A DNA stretch of 64,000 nt from Acidobacteriota bacterium (GTDB taxonomy: Bacteria > Acidobacteriota > Blastocatellia > Pyrinomonadales > Pyrinomonadaceae). A model generated the notes under the pieces. That model was not told the origin of the DNA and did no database searches. It saw only the letters and a list, made by a program, of their open reading frames with translations. Made by a program: the position numbers and the translations under genes. The stretch's first letter is position 1, and every line of letters starts with the position of its first letter. Shown piece after piece: positions 8,359-17,620 of the stretch. Location of the stretch: NCBI GenBank assembly GCA_020199775.1, contig JAIVJZ010000005.1, forward strand, positions 1 through 64,000, read 5' to 3'.

Positions 8359-9665
8359 TGTTCCAACAATGGGACGAGAAGTTTGATCGTCGCGTCGGTC
8401 GCGCCGCGGCTCTCTTCGAGGGCGGCACGGGCGCGTTCTCCGGTGCGTTGGCGGCGTTCGTCCGTATTTAACAACTCACGGAAAATTTGCGCCAGCGCGG
8501 CGGGCGCGTCTGCTTCGGTGAGCGCGGGCAACTGCACGAGCGCGTCGCGTTCGAGAAAGTCGCGCATGATGGATGAGAAATTAAAGGTGTGCGCGCCGGT
8601 GACGATGCAGCGGGCGGCGGCGGCCGGTTCGAGCACGTTGTGTCCGCCGGTCGGCGCGATGCTGCCGCCGACGAAGACGAGCGCGGCGAGCGGGTAGACC
8701 CCGCGCAGTTCGCCGATGCTGTCGAGCAGGACGACATCGCAGGCGCGGTCGCTCTCCCGCGGCGGGCTAGAACGACGCGCCCACCGGAGGCCGCTCGCTT
8801 CGAGCAGTGCGGCGATTTCGTTGAAGCGTTCGGGATGGCGCGGCGCGATGAGCAGGCGCGGGCGTCCATGGCCGCCGAGCGCGGCGCACGTTTTCTGAAA
8901 TGCGTCGAGCGTGATCGCTTCTTCCGGTGCGTGTGTGCTGGCGGCGACGATGAGCGGCCGCGTGTCGTCGAACGCGAAACGCTCGCGCAGTTCAATCGTG
9001 ACGGCCTGTTCGCCCGTGCCCGTGTCGGCATCGAATTTGATGTTGCCGGAAACGCGAGTCCGTTCGGGCGCGAGCCCGAGCGCGCGGATTCTTTCGGCGT
9101 CGGCCTCAGTCTGCATGACGGCGAGCGTGAGCGCGCCGACGACGCGTTTGATGAAACCTCCCAAACGCCGGTAGCCCTTAAACGACTTCTCGGAGATGCG
9201 CCCGTTGACGAGCGCGACCGGCACGCCGCGCCTCTGGCACTCGCGCAAAAAACGCGGCCACAGTTCCGTCTCCATGATGAGCACGAGCGAGGGTCGGAGT
9301 TTGCGCAGGGAACGCCGCACGCTCCACGCCCAGTCGAAAGGAAAGTAAAAAACTGCGGCCGCGTCGTCGCGGAAAACTTCGCGCGCCAATCTCTGTCCGG
9401 TGAGCGTCGTGGTGGAGACGACGAGCGCGTGAGAGGGGAAGCGTTCGAGCAACGCCCGCACCAAGGGCCGCGCCGCCTGCGTCTCGCCGACCGAAACGCA
9501 ATGCAGCCAGACTATCTCGCGCCCGTCCCGTTTAACCTCCGGCGCGTCGCCCAGACGCTCGCGCAACCCGGCCACGTATTTCCCGTGGCGCAGCGCGTCG
9601 AGCAGAAACAGCGGCAGCAGCGCGAAGATGGCGAAGGTGAGAAGGAGGCTGTAGAGAAGGTACAC
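8337..9665 (-). CDS. waaA: 3-deoxy-D-manno-octulosonic acid transferase
   Basis: WaaA (KdtA, family GT30) transfers Kdo from CMP-Kdo to the lipid A precursor on the cytoplasmic face of the inner membrane. The N-terminal membrane anchor (first 24 residues), IVWLHCVSVGETQAA, the ETELWPRFL motif and GGSIAPTGGHNVLEPAA are all characteristic. Length 442 is normal. The start is GTG at 9665 with no good Shine-Dalgarno because a heptad repeat abuts it. The last residues (RSEVRG) and the TAG stop are encoded by the GAGGTCA repeat at 8331-8358; the conserved protein ends just before, near PLLEQ. Confidence 0.96.
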   Translation of the reverse strand: MYLLYSLLLTFAIFALLPLFLLDALRHGKYVAGLRERLGDAPEVKRDGREIVWLHCVSVGETQAARPLVRALLERFPSHALVVSTTTLTGQRLAREVFRDDAAAVFYFPFDWAWSVRRSLRKLRPSLVLIMETELWPRFLRECQRRGVPVALVNGRISEKSFKGYRRLGGFIKRVVGALTLAVMQTEADAERIRALGLAPERTRVSGNIKFDADTGTGEQAVTIELRERFAFDDTRPLIVAASTHAPEEAITLDAFQKTCAALGGHGRPRLLIAPRHPERFNEIAALLEASGLRWARRSSPPRESDRACDVVLLDSIGELRGVYPLAALVFVGGSIAPTGGHNVLEPAAAARCIVTGAHTFNFSSIMRDFLERDALVQLPALTEADAPAALAQIFRELLNTDERRQRTGERARAALEESRGATDATIKLLVPLLEQRSEVRG

Positions 9666-9668
9666 GGA

Positions 9669-9752
9669 GTTTCAAGTCTCAAGTCTCAGGCTTCAGGTTA
9701 GAAGGCGTAAAACGCTTGCCGGACTTGAAACCTGAAACCTGAAACTTGAAAC
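9669..9752. repeat. heptad hairpin, GTTTCAG family
   Basis: Left units GTTTCAA, GTCTCAA, GTCTCAG, GCTTCAG; spacer of about 28 bases; right arm of four (T/C)TGAAAC units at 9725-9752. It fills almost the whole gap between efp and waaA. Confidence 0.88.
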
Positions 9753-9759
9753 CAATGCG

Positions 9760-10323
9760 CTACTTGGCGCGCTCGATGTAGCGGCCTTCCGTCGGGTCTA
9801 CGCGGATACGGTCGCCTTCGTTGACGAAGGGCGGGACGGTGACGGTGACGCCGTTTTCGAGCAGCGCGGGTTTATTGACGTTGGAGACGGTCGCGCCTTT
9901 GAGCGTCGGGTCGGTGCGCGTGACGGTGAGTTCCATCGAGGGCGGGAGCGTGATGCCGATGGGCTGGCCTTCGTAAAACTCTGCCTGAATACGCATGCCG
10001 GGCATGAGCCACTGCGCCATGTCGGCGAGGTCTTCTTCGCTCAAAGCGGTCTGTTCGTAGTTCTCCGTGTTCATGAAATGGTGCTGCGAGCCGTCCGAGT
10101 ACATGTACTCCATCTCGTGCTGTTCGAGCGAAGCCTTGTCCACCGTGTCGGAGGAACGGAAACGATGCTCGAATGACGCGCCGGTGCGCAGGTTGCGCAT
10201 TTTCGTCTGCACCATCGCGCGGAGGTTGCCGGGCGTGTGGTGACGAAAGTCAATTATCTTACACAGATTGCCCTCGAAAACTATTACCATCCCGCGACGG
10301 ATTTGGGTTGCTGGAATCGCCAT
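9760..10323 (-). CDS. efp: elongation factor P (Asn at the usual Lys34 site)
   Basis: EF-P binds between P and E sites of the ribosome and relieves stalling at polyproline. The 187-residue product has the three beta-barrel layout and the C-terminal signature [20 protein letters not shown]. In domain I the tip loop reads TPGNLRAM, so Asn33 sits where E. coli has the beta-lysylated Lys34 (PGKGQAF); an Arg follows two residues later. The ATG at 10323 is chosen because the family starts there ([11 protein letters not shown]); the open frame extends upstream to 10470 but that part is not EF-P-like. No epmA/epmB or earP gene is in the window. Confidence 0.97.
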   Translation of the reverse strand: MAIPATQIRRGMVIVFEGNLCKIIDFRHHTPGNLRAMVQTKMRNLRTGASFEHRFRSSDTVDKASLEQHEMEYMYSDGSQHHFMNTENYEQTALSEEDLADMAQWLMPGMRIQAEFYEGQPIGITLPPSMELTVTRTDPTLKGATVSNVNKPALLENGVTVTVPPFVNEGDRIRVDPTEGRYIERAK

Positions 10324-10472
10324 GAAAGTTTCTTGCTCCGTATCGAAAAAATTACCCGCTCGGACGGCGACCGGCGCCCGGTCGAAAATCAGGCCGTGTC
10401 GCAAACTGCGTAGTCTAGCGAGCATAGATGCGCTTTGTCCAGCCGTGAAATTATGTGTCGGCGCGGCCAAAC

Positions 10473-10709
10473 TTACGACAGGTCTTCATCCAACTCGTCA
10501 ACCGCAGGCTCAAGTTTGAAATAAACTTCGAGCGTCACTTGATACTCAAGCCGCCCCTGTTGCAGCCCGCCGCGCTGCTCCTTCACGATGAACCAAGAGA
10601 GATTGCGCAACGACTGCCGCGCACGATTAACCGCCACCTCGATGGCGTGACTGAAACTCTGATCGGATGTCCCGACCATCTCGACGCCCTTGAAAACACT
10701 CTCGCCCAT
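10473..10709 (-). CDS. dodecin family flavin-binding protein
   Basis: A 78-residue protein with the dodecin pattern: [20 protein letters not shown], then [20 protein letters not shown] and a C-terminal beta strand [13 protein letters not shown]. Dodecins assemble as hollow dodecamers that store flavins in the cytosol. The Trp in NLSWF is the residue that stacks on the flavin ring in studied dodecins. AAGGAGA lies 6 bases before the ATG. Confidence 0.93.
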   Translation of the reverse strand: MGESVFKGVEMVGTSDQSFSHAIEVAVNRARQSLRNLSWFIVKEQRGGLQQGRLEYQVTLEVYFKLEPAVDELDEDLS

Positions 10710-10795
10710 TTGAAATCTCCTTGCAAAACTTCGGATCGAATTTTAAGACGTTATGCAAGGCATGAAATCACGGGAGGTAAGGCGTGTCAAGGAAG

Positions 10796-10887
10796 TGTCA
10801 GTAGTCAGTTGTCGGCAGCCCGTGGTTTGTGATGATGGACACGAGTTACTAAAATTTGGATTGAACAACTGACGACGGCTACTGACA
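10796..10887. repeat. heptad hairpin, TGTCAGT family
   Basis: Left units TGTCAGT, AGTCAGT, TGTCGGC; right arm with CAACTGACGACGG and ACTGACA. The spacer holds CCGTGGTTTGTGAT (10820-10833), which recurs exactly, in reverse, in the element at 49793-49881. Confidence 0.75.
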
Positions 10888-10900
10888 GCGGACAAGTTAA

Positions 10901-10962
10901 GAACGGGCGAGCAACTCGCAAACGCCACCGGTTGGTAACGCGTGCTTGCTGCTCGCCCGTTC
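10901..10962 (-). terminator. hairpin downstream of the SprT-like gene, possible terminator
   Basis: A 13-bp stem (GAACGGGCGAGCA with its complement at 10950-10962) encloses a 36-base loop. The T-tract on the minus strand is weak, so termination is only a suggestion. Confidence 0.4.
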
Positions 10963-11047
10963 TCTTCAGGAGGAGCCCACCTTCCTGCCTGTAATAACGA
11001 TACGAGGTTGAGAAAGTTCCGAAAAAATTCGTCGTGGCGTTTCGCTT

Positions 11048-11785
11048 TCAGGCGGCGCGGGCGGGTGATAATTGTGTGCGGCGTTGGCGTGCGACGCGGT
11101 CGAGCCACTCCTGCGCTTCGTCGAAAAGCGGGTAGCGTTCCTCTTCGGCGAGGAACGCTTTCGTGTGCGAGAAGCGACGGCCTTTGACGACGCGCGCCGG
11201 GTGTTTGATGTGCAACATCTCGTGATAAAGAATGTACTCGACGAACCACTCCGGCACGTCGGGCGCGTCGAGCGTCTTGCTGATGACGATGGTGTTGTCG
11301 GTGGGGTCGTGATGGCCGAGGATGCGGCGCGTGCGCCGTTGCGACCAGGTGAGCGTGGGTTTCTCCATTTCGTCGTCGAAGTAGCGACGGTTGAGACGAG
11401 CGAACAGGCGGTCGAGATTGTGATAACTGCCGCGCGAAGTGGAGACCGTCCGGCGACCGCGACGGCGGCGCGCGATGTCTGAGGCGCGCTGTACTTGCGG
11501 CGAAATAGCGTAGTCGCGATAGACGCGTTCATGCACCTGCGGCGCGGGGCGGCGCAACAGTTTAGCGACGAGAATAAAGGCGAGCGCACGTTGCACGCCC
11601 GGCGGCGCGTCGCGAAAGATGTCGGAGATGCGGACATGGATGCGCCCGGCGCGCGAGCGGATAGTGTGATTCAGCCCTGCGTAGGGGTAGAAGCGAACTT
11701 CTATTTCCGGCGTCTGGTGCTGGGGCTCAAGCTGCCGGAAGGCGTCCACAAAAATGGGGCTGAGATGTGTCTGCGCGGCTGACAT
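11048..11785 (-). CDS. SprT-like zinc metallopeptidase domain protein
   Basis: A 245-residue protein whose C-terminal half has the zincin helix [10 protein letters not shown] (HExxH) and a third ligand candidate His about 15-20 residues further (RFSHTKAF). The preceding region ([22 protein letters not shown]) matches SprT-like proteins. The function is likely a cytosolic, zinc-dependent peptidase or DNA-protein adduct repair factor, as for eukaryotic Spartan; this is family inference. The N-terminal 120 residues are Arg-rich and not recognised. The ATG at 11785 has no clear Shine-Dalgarno. It is divergent from hrcA. Confidence 0.8.
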   Translation of the reverse strand: MSAAQTHLSPIFVDAFRQLEPQHQTPEIEVRFYPYAGLNHTIRSRAGRIHVRISDIFRDAPPGVQRALAFILVAKLLRRPAPQVHERVYRDYAISPQVQRASDIARRRRGRRTVSTSRGSYHNLDRLFARLNRRYFDDEMEKPTLTWSQRRTRRILGHHDPTDNTIVISKTLDAPDVPEWFVEYILYHEMLHIKHPARVVKGRRFSHTKAFLAEEERYPLFDEAQEWLDRVARQRRTQLSPARAA

Positions 11786-12362
11786 GGGAAAATTAAGTTC
11801 TACGCTGACGATAAACGGGTTGACGGCGAACCGGGGCGACTGAGATGTCGGTCGGAGACTTCGCGAAAAAACTTCATTCCGAAGCCCCTGCCGGAGAATA
11901 TAATTGACGCTCAGCGCAGCCCTATATTACGAGCGCACCGGCGGGGCGTCAACGACGCTCTCCGCGCCCGCCCCTAAGCCTTTTTAAAGCATCAATTGTG
12001 AGCGGAGGGCGTCCGGCGAACAATCCGAGAGCCGCGCAGGGCATGGGTTAAGTCCAGTCAAAAGAGCAAGTTAACTGTTGCAAGCGGATAGGCCGCCGCT
12101 ATGCGACGCTAACTCTTGTGAAATCTACAAATTGAGTTCGGCGGCGGGAACCGTCCGGCTCGAATGCGCTGTCGGCGACACGCGATTGCGCCCCGTTTCC
12201 CACATCCGTTATACTTCGGGCGCAAAACGTGTGTCAGACCTGTAAAATTGAACCTTGACAGGTTTTAGGCGTGGCGGTAATGATGAACAGGACATCCGGC
12301 GGGGTTAGGCCGCCCGCGTCGAACTGACCTGCAACGCCTCCGCGTTCCTCTTCAAGCATCAG
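11786..12362. other. divergent regulatory region before hrcA
   Basis: This gene-free stretch of 577 bases separates the SprT-like gene from hrcA. It holds a good sigma70-like promoter (12186-12214) and an imperfect palindrome (about 12238-12264, ACCTGT and ACAGGT around a 14-base centre). No CIRCE operator (TTAGCACTC and its inverse) is seen. Confidence 0.5.
12186..12214 (+). promoter_or_regulatory. putative sigma70 promoter of hrcA-grpE-dnaK-dnaJ
   Basis: TTGCGC at 12186-12191 and TTATAC at 12209-12214 are separated by exactly 17 bases, about 150 bases before hrcA. An ACCTGT/ACAGGT palindrome lies just downstream and could be an operator. Confidence 0.5.
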
Positions 12363-13484
12363 ATGGCAAACCGTAGCACCACATCTGCAACGACCCCCGA
12401 GCGGTTGCCCGACGCGCGCTCTCAGTCCGTGTTGTCGGCCATCATCAAAGAGCATCTGGGCACGGGCGAGCCGGTCGGTTCGCGCACCGTCTCGGAGCGA
12501 CTGTCGGGCTCGTCGGGTTGGAGCGCGGCCACGATCCGCAACGTCATGGCCGAACTCGAAGAGGCCGGACTCGTCGAGCAGCCGCACACGTCGGCCGGTC
12601 GCGTCCCGACCGACTTCGGTTATCGTTATTACGTGGATCACATGCTCGGCGACGCGCGTCTGTCGCGTGCGGACACGGCGGCGATTGACAGCCTGCTCGG
12701 CATCCGGCAGGGCGAGGGGAATATGACCGCCCCGAACCGCCTGATGGAAAAGGTTTCTCACCTGCTATCCGAACTATCGGAGAACGTCGGCATCGTCATC
12801 TCGCCCCCGATGGCCGACAATCGTTTGCAGCACATCGAGTTTGTACAGTTGACGGACGGGCGCATCCTCGTCGTGCTCGTCTTCGCGCCGAACATCATCC
12901 AGAACAAGATCATTCGCATTGACGAACCGCTCACGCAGGAAGAGCTCGAACACACGGCGCGCTACCTGAACGCCGAGTTCGGCGGCAAGAATTTGCACAC
13001 GATTCGCGCGGAAATTCTCCAACTCATGCAGGCCGAAAAGGCTCTCTACGACCGTCTGTTGCAAAACGCCATGTTGCTTTGCGAGTTGAGTCTGGAGGGC
13101 GAAGAGGCCGCGACGGGCGATGTTTACGTTGACGGCGCGTCGAACATTCTGGTCAAGCCGGATTTCACGGACATCGAACGGCTGCGCCAGTTGTTCCGCA
13201 CGCTGGAAGAGAAGACGCGGCTCGTGAAGATTTTGAATGAGTGCATCACGCGCGAGCGCGCCTTTGGCGACGTGCGCGTGCAGATCGGGCGCGAACTCGC
13301 AACGCCCTCGATGCAAAACTGTGCGCTCATCACCGCCCCTTACCATATCGGGACAGGGGGCGTCGCGGGCACGGTCGGCGTCGTCGGCCCGATGCGCATC
13401 GAGTACGAACGCATGATGGCGGTTGTCGGCTACGTGTCGCAATTGATTGAACGTATAATGCGCGAAGACAGCGCGCATGTCTAA
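12363..13484 (+). CDS. hrcA: heat-inducible transcription repressor HrcA
   Basis: HrcA represses heat-shock operons by binding CIRCE elements and is stabilised by GroEL. The 373-residue product has the N-terminal winged helix (VLSAIIKEHLGTGEPVGSRT; SAATIRNVMAELEEAGLVEQ; PHTSAGRVPTDFGYRYYVD) and the C-terminal GPMRIEYERMMAVVGYVSQL signature. It heads grpE-dnaK-dnaJ, the order seen in many Gram-positive and acidobacterial genomes, so autoregulation is expected, yet no CIRCE is visible upstream. Confidence 0.97.
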   Translation: MANRSTTSATTPERLPDARSQSVLSAIIKEHLGTGEPVGSRTVSERLSGSSGWSAATIRNVMAELEEAGLVEQPHTSAGRVPTDFGYRYYVDHMLGDARLSRADTAAIDSLLGIRQGEGNMTAPNRLMEKVSHLLSELSENVGIVISPPMADNRLQHIEFVQLTDGRILVVLVFAPNIIQNKIIRIDEPLTQEELEHTARYLNAEFGGKNLHTIRAEILQLMQAEKALYDRLLQNAMLLCELSLEGEEAATGDVYVDGASNILVKPDFTDIERLRQLFRTLEEKTRLVKILNECITRERAFGDVRVQIGRELATPSMQNCALITAPYHIGTGGVAGTVGVVGPMRIEYERMMAVVGYVSQLIERIMREDSAHV

Positions 13485-13549
13485 AAAAAGAAGGCGGGGC
13501 GGGTCGTGCCGCTTCCGCCTTCACGCCAGTAGAGGGTCTTCAAGGTCGA

Positions 13550-14452
13550 ATGGAAATGATTAACGAAAACAGTCCGGCTCCCAAGCGCATCCCCGTCCGC
13601 TTTGTAGATGAAGAGGGCGACGCCGATTACCACGCCGCGCCCGAATCGACGGACGACGAAGACGCACCCACGCCCGGCGAACTCGGGCGCGCCTCGATCT
13701 ACGAAGACGAGACCGAGATGCAGCGGCGCATTGATCGCGGCTCGGAGCGTGACAGCGAACAGGGCAAGGACGACGCGGACGACCGCGACACGGCGGGCGC
13801 GCCCCCGCGCGCGGACGTGCCCGAAGAGCGCGACGAACAAGACACGCATCGCCCCTTAAGGACAAGCGACGCGAACGGCGGGGCGCGGTCGAACGCGCGT
13901 CCCGCGGGCACGCGCGGCGGCGCAAACTCCGCGCTGGCGATACAGGCCGAACTGTTCGCCGTGCAAGCCGAGTTGGAGATGGTTGAGGCCGAATTGCAGA
14001 AGGCGCGCTCCGAGCGTCAGGAGATGCAAGACCTCGCGGCGCGGCAGCAGGCCGATTTCGACAACTACCGCAAGCGCGTCGAGCGTGAACGCGGCGAAAC
14101 TTACAATCGCGTCGTCGCGGAAGTGGTCAAGCAGTTGTTGCCGGTGATGGACAACTTGCGGCGGGCGCACGAGGCCGAGTCGTCGGTTGAGGGGACGGAG
14201 TCGCAGGAGTTCAGGAACTTCCTGCACGGGGTCGAATTGATCAGCAAGCAGTTGAACGGCGTGCTGGAAAGTTTGGGAATCGAGCAAGTGCCGACGGTCG
14301 GGCATCCCTTCGACCCGCACTTCCATGAAGCCATCGCCACCGAACAGACGGATGAATTCGAGCCGGATATGGTGATGCAAGAGATCGTGCGCGGCTATCG
14401 CCTCGGCGAAAAGCTGTTGCGTCCCGCGATGGTCAAGGTGGCAACAAGATAG
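13550..14452 (+). CDS. grpE: nucleotide exchange factor GrpE with long disordered N-terminus
   Basis: GrpE releases ADP from DnaK. The conserved part spans about residues 130-300: a long coiled coil (AELFAVQAELEMVEAELQKA), the ADFDNYRKRVERE motif and the C-terminal beta domain with VMQEIVRGYRLGEKLLRPAMVKV. The first 125 residues are acidic, low-complexity and probably unstructured, making the protein 300 residues against about 200 in E. coli. It lies 65 bases after hrcA. Confidence 0.96.
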   Translation: MEMINENSPAPKRIPVRFVDEEGDADYHAAPESTDDEDAPTPGELGRASIYEDETEMQRRIDRGSERDSEQGKDDADDRDTAGAPPRADVPEERDEQDTHRPLRTSDANGGARSNARPAGTRGGANSALAIQAELFAVQAELEMVEAELQKARSERQEMQDLAARQQADFDNYRKRVERERGETYNRVVAEVVKQLLPVMDNLRRAHEAESSVEGTESQEFRNFLHGVELISKQLNGVLESLGIEQVPTVGHPFDPHFHEAIATEQTDEFEPDMVMQEIVRGYRLGEKLLRPAMVKVATR

Positions 14453-14453
14453 A

Positions 14454-14537
14454 GGTTTCAGGTTTCAGGTTTCGAGTTTCAAGACTGAATAGTTCTTTGG
14501 TCTTTAACTTGGAATCTGAAACTTGAAACTTGAAACT
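14454..14537. repeat. heptad hairpin, GTTTCAG family
   Basis: Left units GGTTTCA, GGTTTCA, GGTTTCG, AGTTTCA; spacer of about 35 bases; right units TGAAACT three times. It fills the grpE-dnaK gap, starts right after the grpE stop and ends 8 bases before the dnaK ATG, so it replaces a normal Shine-Dalgarno. Confidence 0.88.
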
Positions 14538-14545
14538 TAAAAGTT

Positions 14546-16396
14546 ATGGGCAAAGTTATCGGCATCGATTTGGGGACGACGAACTGCTGCGTGGCCGTCT
14601 TGGAAGGCGGCGCGGTGCAGATCATTCCGAACAAGGAAGGCGGGCGCACGACGCCTTCGGTGGTCGGGTTCACGGACAAGGGCGAGCGGCTCGTCGGGCA
14701 GATCGCCAAGCGACAGGCCGTGACCAACGCCGCCAACACCGTCTACGCCGTCAAACGCCTGATCGGTCGCAAATTCGATTCGCCGGAAGTGCAGCGCGCG
14801 CTCGAAACCACGCCCTTCGAGATCATTGATTCGCAGAATGGCGACGCGCGCATCCGCGTGCAGGGTCGCGTCTACAGCCCGCAGGAAATCTCCGGCATCG
14901 TGCTGCAACGCATCAAAGCCGCCGCCGAAGATTTTCTCGGCGAAGCGATCACCGAGGCCGTCGTGACCGTCCCGGCCTACTTCGACGACTCGCAGCGGCA
15001 GGCGACGAAAGACGCAGGGAAAATCGCCGGTCTCCGCATCGAACGCATCATCAACGAGCCGACCGCCGCCGCGCTCGCTTACGGTCTCGGCCGCACCACC
15101 TCCGAGCGCATCGTCGTCTATGATCTGGGCGGCGGCACGTTCGACGTGTCCATCCTCGAAATGAACGACGGCGTCTTCGAGGTGCTCTCCACTTCGGGCA
15201 ACACTTTTCTCGGCGGCGAGGATTTCGACGAGCGGATCATCAACTGGATGGTCGAACAGTTTCGCGAAGAGACGGGCATCAATTTGCGCGAAGACCGCCT
15301 CGCCCTCCAACGTCTGAAAGAGGCCGCCGAGCGCGCCAAGTGTGAACTCTCTTCTCTGACCGAGACGAACATCAACCTGCCCTTCATCGCCGCCGACGCC
15401 TCCGGGCCGAAGCATTTCAGCAAGACTTTCACGCGCGACGCTTTCGAGAGGCTCGTCGCAGACCTCGTGGAACAGACCATCGAGCCGTGCCAGAAAGCCC
15501 TCTGGGACGCGAAGCTGCAACCGGGCAACATCGACAAGGTGTTGCTCGTCGGCGGGCAGACGCGTTCGCCGATCATCGCGCGCACGGTGCAGGAGATTTT
15601 CGGGCGCGCGGCTTCGTCGGAGATCAACCCGGACGAGGTGGTCGGGATGGGGGCGGCTATCCAAGGCGGCGTGCTGACGGGCGAGGTGAAAGACATCGTG
15701 CTGCTCGACGTGCTCCCGCTCTCGCTCGGCCTGGAGACGCGCGGCGGCCTCTTCACCAAATTGATCGAGCGCAATTCGACCATTCCCTTGAAGAGCAGTT
15801 TGACCTTCACGACCGTCGCGGACAATCAATCGAGCGTAGAGATTCACGTGCTCCAGGGCGAGCGCGAGATCGCGCAGGGCAATCGTTCGCTCGGCAAGTT
15901 CGAGTTGGTGGGGATTCCGCCGGGGCCGCGCGGCGCGGCGCAGATCGAAGTGAGTTTTGAAGTGGACGCGAGCGGCCTGTTGAGCGTCTCGGCGCAGGAG
16001 AAGGCGACCGGGCGACAGCAACAGATGCGCATCACGCCGACTTCCGGTTTGAACCCCGACGAGATCGACACCCTGATCGCGGAAGCCACCACTTCCGCCG
16101 GCAAGGATCAGCGCGCGAAAGAACTGATCCACATGCGCAACCGGCTCGACAGCCTCTTGCGCAACACGCAGCGCACGTTTAAAGAACTAGCCGCCGCGCT
16201 CTCCCATGAGGAGAGACAGGACGCCACGCGCGTCTTTACCGAAAGCGCGGAGGCGGTCGAGTCCACGGACGAAGAGCACGTCCGGCGCGCGCTCGCGGAT
16301 GTCGAGCGCATCGCGTCCCTACTCACAAACGCCATGCTCGGCGGCGCGGCCCCGGCGGCGGGAACCATCGTCTCGAACAGCAACGATCCCGGTTGA
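14546..16396 (+). CDS. dnaK: chaperone DnaK (Hsp70)
   Basis: DnaK is the ATP-driven Hsp70 chaperone of the cytosol. The N-terminal phosphate loop GIDLGTTNCCVAV, YDLGGGTFDVSILE and LVGGQTRSPII are the actin-fold ATPase signatures; the substrate domain contains DVLPLSLGLETRGG. The 616-residue length is a little short (E. coli 638): the C-terminal lid tail ends in SNSNDPG without the usual Gly-rich acidic tail. It lies between grpE and dnaJ, with heptad hairpins on both sides. No Shine-Dalgarno is visible before the ATG, which abuts the repeat. Confidence 0.97.
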   Translation: MGKVIGIDLGTTNCCVAVLEGGAVQIIPNKEGGRTTPSVVGFTDKGERLVGQIAKRQAVTNAANTVYAVKRLIGRKFDSPEVQRALETTPFEIIDSQNGDARIRVQGRVYSPQEISGIVLQRIKAAAEDFLGEAITEAVVTVPAYFDDSQRQATKDAGKIAGLRIERIINEPTAAALAYGLGRTTSERIVVYDLGGGTFDVSILEMNDGVFEVLSTSGNTFLGGEDFDERIINWMVEQFREETGINLREDRLALQRLKEAAERAKCELSSLTETNINLPFIAADASGPKHFSKTFTRDAFERLVADLVEQTIEPCQKALWDAKLQPGNIDKVLLVGGQTRSPIIARTVQEIFGRAASSEINPDEVVGMGAAIQGGVLTGEVKDIVLLDVLPLSLGLETRGGLFTKLIERNSTIPLKSSLTFTTVADNQSSVEIHVLQGEREIAQGNRSLGKFELVGIPPGPRGAAQIEVSFEVDASGLLSVSAQEKATGRQQQMRITPTSGLNPDEIDTLIAEATTSAGKDQRAKELIHMRNRLDSLLRNTQRTFKELAAALSHEERQDATRVFTESAEAVESTDEEHVRRALADVERIASLLTNAMLGGAAPAAGTIVSNSNDPG

Positions 16397-16408
16397 TATT
16401 TTAAAAGC

Positions 16409-16485
16409 CGTGAATCGTGAATCGTAAATCGTGAATAGAGCAAAGCAGATTTCATCTATTCACGATTTACGATTCACGATTTACT
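16409..16485. repeat. heptad hairpin, CGTGAAT family
   Basis: Left units CGTGAAT, CGTGAAT, CGTAAAT, CGTGAAT; spacer AGAGCAAAGCAGATTTCATCT; right units ATTCACG, ATTTACG, ATTCACG, ATTTACT. It lies between dnaK and dnaJ. Its spacer carries the CTGCTTT core on the minus strand. Confidence 0.9.
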
Positions 16486-16495
16486 ATTTCGACTT

Positions 16496-17620
16496 ATGAG
16501 CAAAAAGGACTATTACGAAATTTTAGGCGTCGGGCGCAACGCGACCGAGCAGGAGTTGAAAAGCGCGTACAAGCGTCTCGCGATTCGTTATCATCCCGAT
16601 AAAAATCCGGGCGACGCGGCGGCGGAGGAGACGTTCAAGGAAGTGGCCGAGGCTTACGGCGTGCTCTCGAACGCGGAGCAGCGCGCGCGTTATGATCGCT
16701 TCGGGCACGCGGGCGTCTCCAACAGCGCGGCGGGCGCGGGCGCGAACTGGGGCGCGCAAGGCTTCGGCGGCATCGAAGACATCCTCGGCGATCTCTTCGG
16801 GTTCGGCGACGCGTTCGGCGGGCGCGCGGGCGGCGGGCGGCGTTCGAGCGCGCAGCGCGGCGCGGACTTGCGCTACGACTTGGAGATCACGCTCGAAGAG
16901 GCGGCCGAAGGGATGACGGCGCAACTCCGCATCCCGCGCCTTGAGACGTGTGAGACCTGCACGGGCACGGGCGCGAAGTCCGGCACGCAGCCGGAGACGT
17001 GCGCGACGTGCAGCGGCGCGGGGCAGGTGCGTTACCAACAGGGCTTCTTCTCCGTCGCGCGCACGTGCGGCGCGTGCCGCGGCGCGGGTCGCATCGTCAA
17101 GAATCCGTGCGAGACGTGCAAGGGCGCGGGTCGCGTGGAACGCGAGCGGCAGATGGAAGTGAAAATCCCGGCGGGCGTCGAAACGGGCTCGCGCCTGCGC
17201 ATCACGGGCGAGGGCGAAGGCGGCGCGCAGGGCGGCGGCGCGGGCGACCTCTACGTCGTCATTCACGTCAAAGAACACGAACAGTTCGAGCGGCAGGGCA
17301 GCAATCTTTACGCGGCCGTGCCCGTGACGTTCGCGCAGGCCGCGCTCGGTTCGGAGATCATGGTGAAGACCCTCAACGGCGAACAGCCGTTGAAGATTCC
17401 GGCGGGCACGCAGACGGGCACGGTCTTCCGTCTCAAAGGCCACGGCATGCCGGTGCTCGGCGGGCGCGGACACGGCGACCTCTTCGTCTCCGTCGCGCTC
17501 CGCACGCCCACCACGCTCACGCGCGAACAGCGTCGCCTCCTCGAAGAACTCTCCAAGATCGAAGACCGCGACCTCGAAGACAAAGGACTCATCGACCGCG
17601 TGCGCGACATCTTCGGCTAA
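16496..17620 (+). CDS. dnaJ: chaperone DnaJ (Hsp40)
   Basis: DnaJ delivers substrates to DnaK and stimulates its ATPase. The J domain (1-70) has HPD at 33-35; a Gly/Phe/Ala-rich segment follows (about 75-115). Four CxxCxGxG zinc repeats (CETCTGTG, CATCSGAG, CGACRGAG, CETCKGAG) occupy about 142-210, then the two substrate-binding beta domains. Length 374 is typical. It completes the hrcA-grpE-dnaK-dnaJ cluster and is followed by a terminator. Confidence 0.97.
   Translation: MSKKDYYEILGVGRNATEQELKSAYKRLAIRYHPDKNPGDAAAEETFKEVAEAYGVLSNAEQRARYDRFGHAGVSNSAAGAGANWGAQGFGGIEDILGDLFGFGDAFGGRAGGGRRSSAQRGADLRYDLEITLEEAAEGMTAQLRIPRLETCETCTGTGAKSGTQPETCATCSGAGQVRYQQGFFSVARTCGACRGAGRIVKNPCETCKGAGRVERERQMEVKIPAGVETGSRLRITGEGEGGAQGGGAGDLYVVIHVKEHEQFERQGSNLYAAVPVTFAQAALGSEIMVKTLNGEQPLKIPAGTQTGTVFRLKGHGMPVLGGRGHGDLFVSVALRTPTTLTREQRRLLEELSKIEDRDLEDKGLIDRVRDIFG

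Larger units (their letters stand above)
10710..11047. other. gap with two inverted repeats
   Basis: No gene is supported. The gap contains the heptad element at 10796-10887 and a second long hairpin (10901-10913 pairing with 10950-10962) downstream of the SprT-like gene. Confidence 0.5.
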
